Of a DNA stretch of 35,910 bases, positions 1-7,846 are shown one piece after another. The notes beneath the pieces were generated by a model that ran no database searches, was not told the DNA's origin, and was given only the letters and a program-made list of their open reading frames with translations. Source of the DNA: Planctomycetota bacterium (GTDB taxonomy: Bacteria > Planctomycetota > Phycisphaerae > UBA1845); assembly GCA_016860685.1 (NCBI GenBank), contig BOJX01000025.1, positions 1 through 35,910 of the forward strand, given 5' to 3'. The translations under genes were made by a program, and so were the position numbers. The first letter of the stretch is position 1; every line of letters starts with the position of its first letter.

Positions 1-605
1 ATCGCCGCTCCGGCGGGCGCCAGCAGCAAGTCCGACCTCAGAGGAAGCATCGCCACCGCCCAGAGCAGGTCGCCGCCCGGAGGGTAGTACGCATAATACC
101 CCCACGCATCGGGGGCGATTTCGTGTGCCCAGTGCCCGGTTTGAACCCAGCGCCCGGCCTTGAACAGATGATACGTGAGGGCGTCCCACGCCAGCGGCGG
201 CGCGACGAGTCCACGCAGAACGCGGACCGCGACGATCGCCAGCGAGGCGATCGCAACTCCCGCCAGCGGCCCGCGCATGCCGCGCGTGATTCCCCTGAAA
301 GCGGCGGCGACGTCCGTCGAGAGGGAAACGTCCGGAGGCCGGGGCGAGCGAGAAAGCAGAAATCCGGCCCGGATCAGAACGAGAACCAGCAGGACGACCT
401 CGATCCGGAACGCGCCGAGGCTGAGCAACGCCGAACCCAGCGTCATCATCAGCCAGCAGGAGACGATCGCGGCCGCAGCAAGACGCAAGACTGGTCCGCT
501 GCGCGGAGCAAGCCGCAACGCGGCGCGGTGGGCGAGGCTCACCGTCAGCACGATGATCCCGGCTGCGGCCAGCCCCCCGAGAAAGATCCTGTAATCAGCG
601 GACAA
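1..605 (-). CDS. Multi-membrane GT-C-like glycosyltransferase, partial (N-terminal part only)
   Basis: The reverse-strand frame is open from the stop of the upstream glycosyltransferase to the window edge, so only about 201 N-terminal residues are visible. They begin with a hydrophobic helix (FLGGLAAAGIIVLTVS), continue with two or three more membrane segments, and then show the loop WDALTYHLFKAGRW followed by WGYYAYYPPGGDLLWA. An acidic residue in the first large loop after a WD-x-x-x-YH stretch is typical of polyprenyl-phosphate-sugar GT-C enzymes, where it is catalytic. I chose the TTG at 603-605 because GGAG lies 7 bases upstream; a GTG at 618-620 is an alternative without a ribosome site. 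It probably transfers a sugar from a lipid carrier on the outer face of the inner membrane, using the product of the adjacent family 2 enzyme. The exact family cannot be decided from this fragment. Confidence 0.7.
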   Translation of the reverse strand, partial: MSADYRIFLGGLAAAGIIVLTVSLAHRAALRLAPRSGPVLRLAAAAIVSCWLMMTLGSALLSLGAFRIEVVLLVLVLIRAGFLLSRSPRPPDVSLSTDVAAAFRGITRGMRGPLAGVAIASLAIVAVRVLRGLVAPPLAWDALTYHLFKAGRWVQTGHWAHEIAPDAWGYYAYYPPGGDLLWAVAMLPLRSDLLLAPAGAA

Positions 606-653
606 ACCTTCGCTCCGCACTGCAGCCGGCGGCAGGACGACCGCACCCGCACC

Positions 654-1355
654 TCAATTGAAGAAACGGAAGCGCACGATGGCGATCATCGCTGTGACCG
701 CGTCACGCCAGCCGATCTTCTTCCCCTCGGCGTAGGTCCGTCCGGAGTAGCTGATGCCGACCTCGTAAATGCGCCAGCGGCCGCGAGCGATCTTCGCCGT
801 CAGTTCCGGTTCGATCGTGAACCGGTTGCTGCGCAGGGACAACCCCGCGACGACTTCCTTCCGGAAAACCTTGTAACAGGTCTCCATGTCGGTGAGGTTG
901 AGGTTCGTCATCATGTTCGAGAAGAGCGTCAGGAACCGGTTGCCGATGTAGTGCCAGAAATACAGAACCCGGTGCGCCTTGCTGCCGACGAAGCGCGAGC
1001 CGAAAACGACGTCGGCCTTGCCCTCGAGGATCGGCTCGAGCAGCGCCGGGTAATCCGCCGGATCGTACTCGAGGTCGGCGTCCTGGATGAGCACAATGTC
1101 GCCTTGGGCGAGGCGGAACCCCTCGCGCAGGGCGGCGCCCTTGCCCTGGTTGCGCTCCTGAAGGCGGATGTCGAACCGCTGACCGGGCCAGCGGGCCTGA
1201 ATTTTCGGATAAAGCTCCCGTGTTCCGTCTGTGCTGCCGTCGTCCACGAGAATAATCTGGCGGTCCAGTCCGACGTTGATCGAAAGCACACGCTCGAGGA
1301 TCGCTTCGAGCGTCTTCACCTCATTGAACACGGGGATGACAATCGACAGGAGCAT
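654..1355 (-). CDS. Family 2 glycosyltransferase, dolichol-phosphate-mannose synthase-like
   Basis: The 233-residue protein has a complete GT-A fold typical of DPM1/polyprenyl-phosphate glycosyltransferases: SIVIPVFNE at the N-terminus, the nucleotide-binding VDDGSTDGT at about 37-45, NQGKGAALREG at about 69-79, and the metal-binding DADLEYDP at 92-99. It lacks the C-terminal membrane helices of GtrB-type enzymes, so it should be cytoplasmic or peripheral. The expected reaction is transfer of mannose or glucose from a nucleotide sugar to a polyprenyl phosphate. It starts 5 bases after the stop of the KpsF gene, which implies one operon, and the following membrane protein is in the same frame directly after the TGA at 654-656. 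Sugar specificity cannot be read from the sequence. Confidence 0.9.
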   Translation of the reverse strand: MLLSIVIPVFNEVKTLEAILERVLSINVGLDRQIILVDDGSTDGTRELYPKIQARWPGQRFDIRLQERNQGKGAALREGFRLAQGDIVLIQDADLEYDPADYPALLEPILEGKADVVFGSRFVGSKAHRVLYFWHYIGNRFLTLFSNMMTNLNLTDMETCYKVFRKEVVAGLSLRSNRFTIEPELTAKIARGRWRIYEVGISYSGRTYAEGKKIGWRDAVTAMIAIVRFRFFN

Positions 1356-1360
1356 GAGGT

Positions 1361-2356
1361 TCAGGTGACGAATCCGCGGGCGATGAGATCCTGAATGTCG
1401 ATCAAACCGGTTGCGCCGTCGGCGGCATCGACGACGGGCAGGTCGTCGATCGCATATTGCTGCATGATCCGCAGGGCCTCAACCGCCGGTTCATCTTCTC
1501 CTACGCGCTTCGGGTTTCGCGTCATGACGTCCGCCACCTTCAGCGCCGACAGTGGTTCCGCGCGGGAGAAGAGGCGGAAAAAGTCGCCGTGGGTGACGAT
1601 GCCGACGAGGCGGCCGGCGGGATCGACGACGCAGGCCGCCCCGGCCCGCTTCGGCGCCGCGAGGATCGCCCGGTAACAGTCCTCCAGGGTCGCCGCCTCC
1701 GAGACGATCGGACAGTTCGGACCGGTGCGCATGACCTCCCGGGCCCGCATCAACAGGCGCCCGAGCGCGCCGCCGGGATGATTCCGCGCGTACTGCTCCG
1801 GCGTGAACCGGCGGACTTCCATCACCGTCAGCGCCAAGGCGTCGCCCAGCGCCAGCATCGCCGCGCCGGATGAGCTGGGCGCCAGTCCGAGCGGACACGC
1901 CTCCGGTGTCTGCCCGATGTCGAGCACCACGTCCGCATGCCTGGCGCACATCGAGTCCAGCCGGGCGGTCAGCAGGATGATCCGGCAGCCCTGCCCGCGT
2001 AACACGGGCAAAAGACCCGAAAGCTCGGACCCGCCGCTTTTCGACAGCGCCAGGATCACATCGTCGCCGTGGATCATGCCCAAGTCGCCGTGGAGCGCCT
2101 CGACGGGGTGAATCCGGTAGGAAAGCGTCCCCGTGCTCGCCAGCGTCGCCTGAATCTTGTTGCCGATCAGACCGGCCTTGCCCATCCCGGTCACGCCGAC
2201 GCGCCCGGTTGCGTCAAGAATCATCTCGACCGCTTTGACGAACGCGTTGTCAAGCCGGGCGTCGGCGTCGAGGATCGCCTCGGCCTCACGCCGCAGGACC
2301 GAGTGCCCGCGCTGAAGGATATTCTCGGTCCGATCCGTGTCGCCCACCTGCCCCAC
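1361..2356 (-). CDS. kpsF: Arabinose-5-phosphate isomerase (SIS domain plus two CBS domains)
   Basis: This KpsF/KdsD/GutQ-family protein interconverts D-ribulose 5-phosphate and D-arabinose 5-phosphate, the first step toward KDO. With the start used here it has 331 residues, the normal family length. The SIS domain spans about 36-180, with VTGMGKAGLIGNK (55-67), the HPVEALHGDLGMI motif (83-95) and ALSKSGGSEL (103-112). Two CBS repeats follow from about 205 to the end. The reading frame stays open upstream to 2800 but overlaps the divergent permease and looks non-coding there. I chose the GTG at 2354-2356 because GGAG lies 9 bases upstream; GTGs at 2380 or 2374 are alternatives. The position as first gene of an operon with two glycosyltransferases supports a role in envelope polysaccharide or lipopolysaccharide synthesis. 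Confidence 0.9.
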   Translation of the reverse strand: MGQVGDTDRTENILQRGHSVLRREAEAILDADARLDNAFVKAVEMILDATGRVGVTGMGKAGLIGNKIQATLASTGTLSYRIHPVEALHGDLGMIHGDDVILALSKSGGSELSGLLPVLRGQGCRIILLTARLDSMCARHADVVLDIGQTPEACPLGLAPSSSGAAMLALGDALALTVMEVRRFTPEQYARNHPGGALGRLLMRAREVMRTGPNCPIVSEAATLEDCYRAILAAPKRAGAACVVDPAGRLVGIVTHGDFFRLFSRAEPLSALKVADVMTRNPKRVGEDEPAVEALRIMQQYAIDDLPVVDAADGATGLIDIQDLIARGFVT

Positions 2357-2486
2357 CGTGATAGTCTCCGTCACGCCCACGGAGGGATTGTGCAGGAAGG
2401 CGGGCCGGACATCAACGTGGCGCAGCGCCGGGGTGGCGGCAGAGGTCGCGTTGCTCCGAGGGCGCGGATTCCGGACAATACCGGAC

Positions 2487-3275
2487 ATGTTGCGCCACCT
2501 GCGACTGATCCCGATCTTCGTGCGCGTCAGCTTCCAGAATGACGCCGCGTACCGCGCGGATTTCATTCTGCACTCGGTCCTGGCGCTCCTCCAGCTTGCG
2601 GCGGAGTTGATCGGAGTCTGGATCATCTTTTCGAACACGACCTCAATCGCAGGTTGGACGGCGTGGCAGGTTCTGACGTTGATGGGGGTATTCCGGATGA
2701 TGAGCGGGATCATCGGCCTGGTCATTGCCCCGAACATGCGGCTTATCATGGAGGACATCCGATCCGGGTCGCTGGATTTCGTCCTGCTCAAGCCGGTCAA
2801 CGCGCAGTTCTACGCCAGCATCCGGCAGGTGGTTCTGTGGCGCGGGGCGGATGTCGTCGCCGGTCTGATCCTGATCGGAGTCGCCGGGTTCAAGCTGGGA
2901 ACCGGGGTGGCGGCGGGGGCGGCGGCGGGGTTCGTCCTGATGCTCGCGGCCGGGGCGACGATCATTTACTCGATCTGGCTGATTCTGGCGACGCTGGCGT
3001 TCTGGCTGACCCGGATCGCCAACATCGAGATGGTGTTCTGGAACGTCTTCGAGGCGGGGCGCTACCCGGTGGACATCTACCATCCGCGGTTGCGCTGGGC
3101 ATTGACCTACGTTATCCCGCTGGCGTTCCTGACAACTTATCCGGCGGCGACCCTGCTGGGCAAGTCCGCACCTTCGATTCTGCTGGTGGCGTGGGGGGCG
3201 GCGACGGCGGCGCTGGTCGCGGCGACGTGGTTCTTCCGGTTCGGGTTGCGTCGTTACAGCGGCGCGTCGGCGTAG
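2487..3275 (+). CDS. ABC-2 type transporter permease (COG3694-like)
   Basis: The 262-residue integral membrane protein has about six hydrophobic segments and carries family marks of the uncharacterised ABC-2 permeases of COG3694: RSGSLDFVLLKPVN at about 92-105 and GRYPVDIYHP at 191-200, with PLAFLTTYPA at 211-220. Such proteins normally work as one half of a heterodimeric exporter whose second permease and ATPase lie next to it. Here no second permease is present; the next gene, 66 bases downstream, encodes an import-type ATPase. The ATG at 2487 was chosen because the upstream part of the open frame overlaps the divergent kpsF and does not resemble the family. The ribosome site is weak. Substrate unknown. 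Confidence 0.82.
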   Translation: MLRHLRLIPIFVRVSFQNDAAYRADFILHSVLALLQLAAELIGVWIIFSNTTSIAGWTAWQVLTLMGVFRMMSGIIGLVIAPNMRLIMEDIRSGSLDFVLLKPVNAQFYASIRQVVLWRGADVVAGLILIGVAGFKLGTGVAAGAAAGFVLMLAAGATIIYSIWLILATLAFWLTRIANIEMVFWNVFEAGRYPVDIYHPRLRWALTYVIPLAFLTTYPAATLLGKSAPSILLVAWGAATAALVAATWFFRFGLRRYSGASA

Positions 3276-3341
3276 GCGGCGCAGCCCCGACGGCTTGCCG
3301 GGGCTTGTGACCTCGTCCGTCTGCGTCATACTGCGAGTTCG

Positions 3342-4451
3342 ATGGCGTCCGTCACGCTTGAAAACGTGTCCAAGTCATATCCATCGCGCAAGGGCGCGGT
3401 CTGCGCGGTGCGCGGGTTCAATCTCGATATCCGCGACGGCGAATTCGTCGTGCTCGTCGGCCCGTCGGGCTGCGGCAAGACGACGACGCTGCGGATGATC
3501 GCGGGGCTGGAAGACGTCAGCGGCGGGGTGATCCGCATCGGCGATCGCGTCGTGAACGACGTGCAGCCGAAGGACCGGGACGTGGCGATGGTGTTTCAGA
3601 ACTACGCCCTGTATCCGCACATGACCGTGTACGACAATCTGGCTTTCGCCCTGAAGATCCGCCGGATGCCGAAAGCGGACATCCGCGCGAGGGTTCATGA
3701 AGTCGCCGAAATGCTGCACATCGCGGGTTTGCTGGACCGCCGGCCGAAGGATCTGTCGGGGGGCGAGCGGCAGCGCGTCGCCGTCGGACGAGCGATCGTG
3801 CGCCGACCGAGCGTCTTCCTCTTTGACGAGCCGCTCAGCAACCTCGACGCGCGTCTGCGTCTGCACACGCGGACCGAGCTGAAGGCGCTGCACCAGCGCC
3901 TCGGGACGACGTGCATCTACGTCACGCACGATCAGGAGGAGGCGATGACGCTCGGGGAGCGCCTCGTGCTCATGCGCGACGGCGTGATCCAGCAGTCCGG
4001 ACCTCCGATGGAGCTTTACACGCGGCCGGTCAACCGCTTCGCGGCGAGTTTCATCGGCTCACCGGGAATGAACTTTCTTCAGGCGACGCGCGAGGACGGA
4101 CGGTGGCGTCTGACCGCGGGCGGATACTGGCGGCGCGACCGCGAACCGTCGTCCGAAGCGGCGCGGGTCGCCGTGGAACTCGCTTTCCGTCCGGAGCATG
4201 TGCGGCTTCCAGGCGACGGCGGAACACCGGCTCGCGTAAACGACGGCGCGCTGTGCTTCAGCGGAAGCGTGAGCGTGGTGGAGCCGCTGGGCGAGACGAT
4301 GAACGTTCACATCGCGCTGTCATCGGGCGAGTCCGTCATCGCGCGCGTGCCGCCGGTCACGCCAGTTTCGCCGGGGAACGCCGTCACGGCGATCGTCGAC
4401 GGGGAGCGTGTTCACGTCTTCGACGACGGCGAGAACGGCGCGCGAGTCTGA
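3342..4451 (+). CDS. ABC transporter ATPase, MalK/UgpC type with TOBE domain
   Basis: The 369-residue ATPase has a full nucleotide-binding domain: Walker A GPSGCGKTT (40-48), Q-loop FQNYALYPHMTV (85-96), signature LSGGERQRVAVGRA (138-151), Walker B VFLFDEPLSNLDARL (158-172) and switch His in YVTHDQEEA (193-201). The sequence after about 240 (FIGSPGMNFL, then beta-rich segments with FRPEHVRL and GETMNVHI) is a TOBE regulatory domain. This architecture belongs to importers of sugars, glycerol phosphate and similar solutes (MalK, UgpC, MsmK). No solute-binding protein or type I import permease lies beside it. It may energise import permeases elsewhere in the genome, as MsmK-type ATPases can, or serve the adjacent ABC-2 permease; the second would be unusual. 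All catalytic residues are intact. Confidence 0.93.
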   Translation: MASVTLENVSKSYPSRKGAVCAVRGFNLDIRDGEFVVLVGPSGCGKTTTLRMIAGLEDVSGGVIRIGDRVVNDVQPKDRDVAMVFQNYALYPHMTVYDNLAFALKIRRMPKADIRARVHEVAEMLHIAGLLDRRPKDLSGGERQRVAVGRAIVRRPSVFLFDEPLSNLDARLRLHTRTELKALHQRLGTTCIYVTHDQEEAMTLGERLVLMRDGVIQQSGPPMELYTRPVNRFAASFIGSPGMNFLQATREDGRWRLTAGGYWRRDREPSSEAARVAVELAFRPEHVRLPGDGGTPARVNDGALCFSGSVSVVEPLGETMNVHIALSSGESVIARVPPVTPVSPGNAVTAIVDGERVHVFDDGENGARV

Positions 4452-4460
4452 TCCGACCGC

Positions 4461-5426
4461 TCAGATCCGCCTCAGCCCGAGCATCTTCGCCGCCACGGTC
4501 GGCAGTTCGAGCAATTTCGGCGGGCGCGGACCGGCGGCCGTGTGATGCAGGAGGATGAGCGTCTGATCGTCCTCAGCGGGCGTTGCGCCGCGGAACCGGT
4601 TGATCCACTCCAGGAGGTTGGCGCTTAGGGTCGCCGGGCGGTGAGGATCCGACTGCTCCAGCATGCGGCGCAATCCTTCAGGACCGAGCATCTCCCCCTC
4701 GGGAGACTCCGCCTCCACGACGCCGTCGGTGTAGATGAGCACGAGATCGTCGGGATCCAGCGTCACGGAGAACTGCTCGTACTCGGTGGGGGCAACAATG
4801 CCCAGCGGCAGGTTGGCGAGGCGCCTTGCACCAGCAGAAACCGGCGCAGTGGAAGGCGACGGCTCGCTTCCCGAAGCCGGTTCAAGCGGCTGCCAGCGAT
4901 CAAGCCGCGAGCGGTACCACCACGGCGCCGGATGCCCTGCGAGACAGACGATCAACTCACGGGTGGGCGCGTAATACGTCGCCAGGGCGGCAGTGGCGAA
5001 GACGCCCTGAGACGAACGACGTGAGAACTCGTCGTTCAACGCGCGTACGAACCGGGATTGATCGACAGTGTCGATGTGCTTGCGCATCAGGCGTCGTAGT
5101 TCGACGGCGACGCCCGCGACCGCCTGTCCGTGTCCGGCCACATCGGCGACGGCGAACCTGGCGATCTTCCCGCCGCCGCAGGTGGAGACGTAGTGAATGT
5201 CGCCCCCGAGGGACTCGCCGTGGTAGGTTTCGCCGGTGACCCAGGCGTCAATGCCCGGCACACGGACCCCCGAGCGCGCCGCATGATTTCCGCCCCAGAT
5301 CTCGAGGCAGTGCATCGCGTGAAGCGGGTTGGCCTGCGTTTCCGGACCCTCGGTCGGCTCTATCACGGACGCCCACCCTTCCGTGGTTTCGATGATACTC
5401 TGGTATGTCGTGGATAATGCGGTCAC
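4461..5426 (-). CDS. PP2C-type serine phosphatase (RsbU/SpoIIE family)
   Basis: The 321-residue protein contains a PPM/SpoIIE phosphatase domain from about residue 55 to the end. The metal-binding acidic motifs are visible: GGDIHYVS (74-81), VADVAGHG (93-100), CLAGHPAPWWY (161-171) and YTDGVVEAE (232-240). Family members remove phosphate from anti-sigma-factor antagonists or other phosphoserine regulators. There is no HAMP, PAS, GAF or membrane sensor at the N-terminus, only about 50 residues of low similarity with an EIWGGNHAA stretch, so the input signal is not encoded in this protein. No anti-sigma factor or STAS protein is adjacent. It converges on the ABC ATPase gene with a 9-base gap and is divergent from the membrane glycosyltransferase gene. 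Confidence 0.9.
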   Translation of the reverse strand: MTALSTTYQSIIETTEGWASVIEPTEGPETQANPLHAMHCLEIWGGNHAARSGVRVPGIDAWVTGETYHGESLGGDIHYVSTCGGGKIARFAVADVAGHGQAVAGVAVELRRLMRKHIDTVDQSRFVRALNDEFSRRSSQGVFATAALATYYAPTRELIVCLAGHPAPWWYRSRLDRWQPLEPASGSEPSPSTAPVSAGARRLANLPLGIVAPTEYEQFSVTLDPDDLVLIYTDGVVEAESPEGEMLGPEGLRRMLEQSDPHRPATLSANLLEWINRFRGATPAEDDQTLILLHHTAAGPRPPKLLELPTVAAKMLGLRRI

Positions 5427-5494
5427 ACTGCCTCAGATGCGCCGCGGGCGGTTGACGTTACACCGCGCGACCGGCGGCGGAGGTGCGGAGCAGG

Positions 5495-6841
5495 ATGCGG
5501 GAGGGGCAGGCAAAATCGACCGACGAGGGTATGCCGCCCGGGGCAAAGCAGGGTTCGATCCGTCGGGCTGCGGCGGCGGTGTTCCTGGTCGCGCTCGGGT
5601 TGCGGCTGGCGTTTGCTTTCGTGTTCGGCGGAAACGAGATCGTGGCGCGGTTCGGAGGGAACCGGGAGGATCCGCAGGTATACGACTGGGCGGCGAGGAA
5701 CCTGCTGGAGGACGGCGTGCTCGGGTTCCGAGGCAAGCCCAGCGCTCGTCGAGGTCCGGCGTACCCGCTGTTTCTTTCCGGGGTTTACGCCACCGTGGGA
5801 GATGCGCCGCTTCGCGTGCGGATCGTCCAGTCCGGTGTGGACGCGACCGCGGCGGTGTTGATTCTTCTGGCCGTCGCCGGCGTCGCGGGATCCCGCGCCG
5901 GGGTGCTCTCGGGAATCATGTACGCCGGCTACCCGATCTTTGTCTTCAACGCATCGGAGATCATGACCGAGGTACTCGCGCTGGTGTTTCTCGCCGGCGG
6001 GATGCTGGCGTTGTTCCGCGCGGCCAGCGTTCAAGGGGAGCGGAAGTCCCGCCTGATCTGGTCCGCGGTCTGCGGTGTTTGTTCCGGGCTGGCGGCGCTG
6101 ACGCGGGAGAATCTGGCGCTGGCGGGGGTTTTGTGGGCCGCAGCGCTGCTTGTCGCGGGGAAGGCGACGGGGGTGCGGGAGCGAGTCTGCCGTGCGGGAG
6201 CCGTGGCGCTGGGGTTTGCGGTCACGTATGCGCCGTGGGTTGTGCGCAACACGATCGTGTTCGGCACGTTCATGCCTGCCGGAAGCAGCGGGGGAGAGAA
6301 CCTTCTCCGCGGCGCGGGCCTGGCGCGGGAAGGATCGGCGTTCAACTGGCGGGAGTGTCTCAGCGACAACGGCTTGCTGGATTACTGGGCCTATCACAAT
6401 CCGATCAACCGGGGTGCGGCGTTCCCGGATGAGATTGAGAGCGACCGGCGAGCGGCGGCACTTGCGGCGGCGTGGATCCGGGAGGATCCGGCGCGGCACG
6501 TCGTTTACGGCGTGGAGAAAGTTCTGCGCTTGCTGGTTCAGATCGAGGAGCGGACCGGGAGTTCCGGGGGCGTCCTGCGGGCGGGGCAGGCGTGGGCGTA
6601 CCGGTTGGTTGCGGCGCTGGGCGTGATCGGCGCGATCGTGCTGTGGCGACGGGGCGGGCGCTTCGCGGTCGGGGCGCTGGCGCTGCTGTCGCTTTCGGGG
6701 TGGGCGGTGATCTTCGTCGTGGTGGCGTGGAAGCGCTACCGGTACGTGACGTTCGACTTGGCGTGCGTGGCGCTGGCGGGCGTCGCCCTCGACGCGCTGA
6801 TCGCGCGGGTTCGGGCGCGCCGCGCAGCGGATCAATCCTGA
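5495..6841 (+). CDS. GT39/ArnT-like multi-membrane glycosyltransferase family protein
   Basis: About 448 residues with ten or so hydrophobic helices. An N-terminal membrane segment (AAAAVFLVALGLRLAFAFVFGG) is followed by a loop with DPQVYDWAARNLLEDG and RGPAYPLFLSGVYA, the layout of the first periplasmic loop in GT-C/GT39 mannosyl- or aminoarabinose-transferase families, where an Asp or Glu is catalytic. Conserved NASEIMTEVLALVFLAGG and GLAALTRENLALAG follow. The likely role is transfer of a sugar from a polyprenyl carrier to protein or lipid; the acceptor is unknown. The open frame begins at GTG 5483; I prefer ATG 5495 with GGAG just upstream, and ATG 5531 is also possible. Its 3' end overlaps the convergent UVR-protein gene by 10 bases. 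Confidence 0.8.
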   Translation: MREGQAKSTDEGMPPGAKQGSIRRAAAAVFLVALGLRLAFAFVFGGNEIVARFGGNREDPQVYDWAARNLLEDGVLGFRGKPSARRGPAYPLFLSGVYATVGDAPLRVRIVQSGVDATAAVLILLAVAGVAGSRAGVLSGIMYAGYPIFVFNASEIMTEVLALVFLAGGMLALFRAASVQGERKSRLIWSAVCGVCSGLAALTRENLALAGVLWAAALLVAGKATGVRERVCRAGAVALGFAVTYAPWVVRNTIVFGTFMPAGSSGGENLLRGAGLAREGSAFNWRECLSDNGLLDYWAYHNPINRGAAFPDEIESDRRAAALAAAWIREDPARHVVYGVEKVLRLLVQIEERTGSSGGVLRAGQAWAYRLVAALGVIGAIVLWRRGGRFAVGALALLSLSGWAVIFVVVAWKRYRYVTFDLACVALAGVALDALIARVRARRAADQS

Positions 6842-7593
6842 TCGGGCATGCCGTCGATCTCGTCGCGGAGACGGGCGGCTTCCTCGAAGCGTTCGTCCTC
6901 GATCGCGCGGCGCAGTTTCTCGCGCAGATTGGATCGAGGCGGCGCCGGAAGGTCCGACGCGAGCTTGGCGCGCATGTTGCAGAGGATGCGCACTTCCTCG
7001 CTGCGTTCGTAAGCTTCAGGCTCTCCGCGTTCGTCATAAATTTCGCGGATCGTGATGAGTCCGCGGTTGACGTGGGCGAGCGCGCTGTTGGCGTGCCCCT
7101 CGCGCAGCGCGAGGTGGGCCTGAGCGCGGGCGTTCATCATGACGACGTAAGGGCGGAACACTTCGAGGCGCCGCGCGTCCTCCGGATCGAGGGCGTGATC
7201 GCGTACGAAGTCGAGAAGGTTCAGATTGTGCTGGGTGTCCTCGATGACGCGGTCATAATCCTCGAGGACGAAGTAGGCGACGTAGCGTCGGTAATACTGC
7301 GAGGCCTCCTCGCGGAGCTGGCGGCATTCCTCGGCCGAAAGTCCGAAGCCGACGACGGTTCCGTTGCGGTTCTCATACTCGGCGAGGCGCGCCCGGTGGT
7401 GATCGAGCAGAGTGTCGTGCCCGAAGGGTCGTCCGCCGTCGGGGCGTCCCTCCGCGAACATCTGAACGATCCCGAGTTCGACGCGCTGCTGGATCTTGAT
7501 CAGCCCGTCGGCGCCGCGGATCTTGCGCACGGAAATCTTATCGGAATCATAAGGCCAGTCGAGCAACGCTTCTTTGAGGTCTACGAAGGACAT
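6832..7593 (-). CDS. UVR-motif-containing protein of unknown function
   Basis: The 253-residue protein ends in a UVR motif (about 225-248, LREKLRRAIEDERFEEAARL then RDEI), the helical hairpin by which UvrB and UvrC interact and which also occurs in McsA and ClpC. No UvrB helicase, UvrC nuclease or zinc-finger domain is present. The rest is helical: an N-terminal block with DLKEALLDWPYDSDKISVRKI, then a TPR-like middle part (YYRRYVAYFVLEDYDRVIEDTQHNLNL and AQAHLALREGHANSALAHVN, each under 30 residues). Proteins of this layout occur widely in planctomycetes, as far as I recall, and have no assigned role. It may be a small adaptor acting in protein turnover or repair. It reads toward the membrane glycosyltransferase gene and overlaps its end by 10 bases. 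Confidence 0.78.
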   Translation of the reverse strand: MSFVDLKEALLDWPYDSDKISVRKIRGADGLIKIQQRVELGIVQMFAEGRPDGGRPFGHDTLLDHHRARLAEYENRNGTVVGFGLSAEECRQLREEASQYYRRYVAYFVLEDYDRVIEDTQHNLNLLDFVRDHALDPEDARRLEVFRPYVVMMNARAQAHLALREGHANSALAHVNRGLITIREIYDERGEPEAYERSEEVRILCNMRAKLASDLPAPPRSNLREKLRRAIEDERFEEAARLRDEIDGMPDQD

Positions 7594-7846
7594 CGTTCAC
7601 CCTCCCGTCCGCGCCCGGCGAGCCGCTCGTTCGACCCCGGCGCGATTACGCTCAGCTTACGATTCCGTCGCCTGACTGAACGAGCGAGAGAGTGCGCGAA
7701 TGCATCGCTACCGAGAATCCGACGGACCGCCGGTCGTGGCGCGCCCGATCGGCAGAATTTGCCGTCACTACCGGGGATTAACCCGACGTGAGAAACCCGC
7801 CGGTCGCATGATTCCGCCGGACCGCGAGCCGGGTTATCCTTTGTAT

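Noticed and set aside
123..1394. Plus-strand open frame of 423 residues
   Set aside because: It is antisense to the family 2 glycosyltransferase and the GT-C-like gene. Its product is Arg/Asp/Gln-rich with no domain, a usual effect of GC-rich codon bias.
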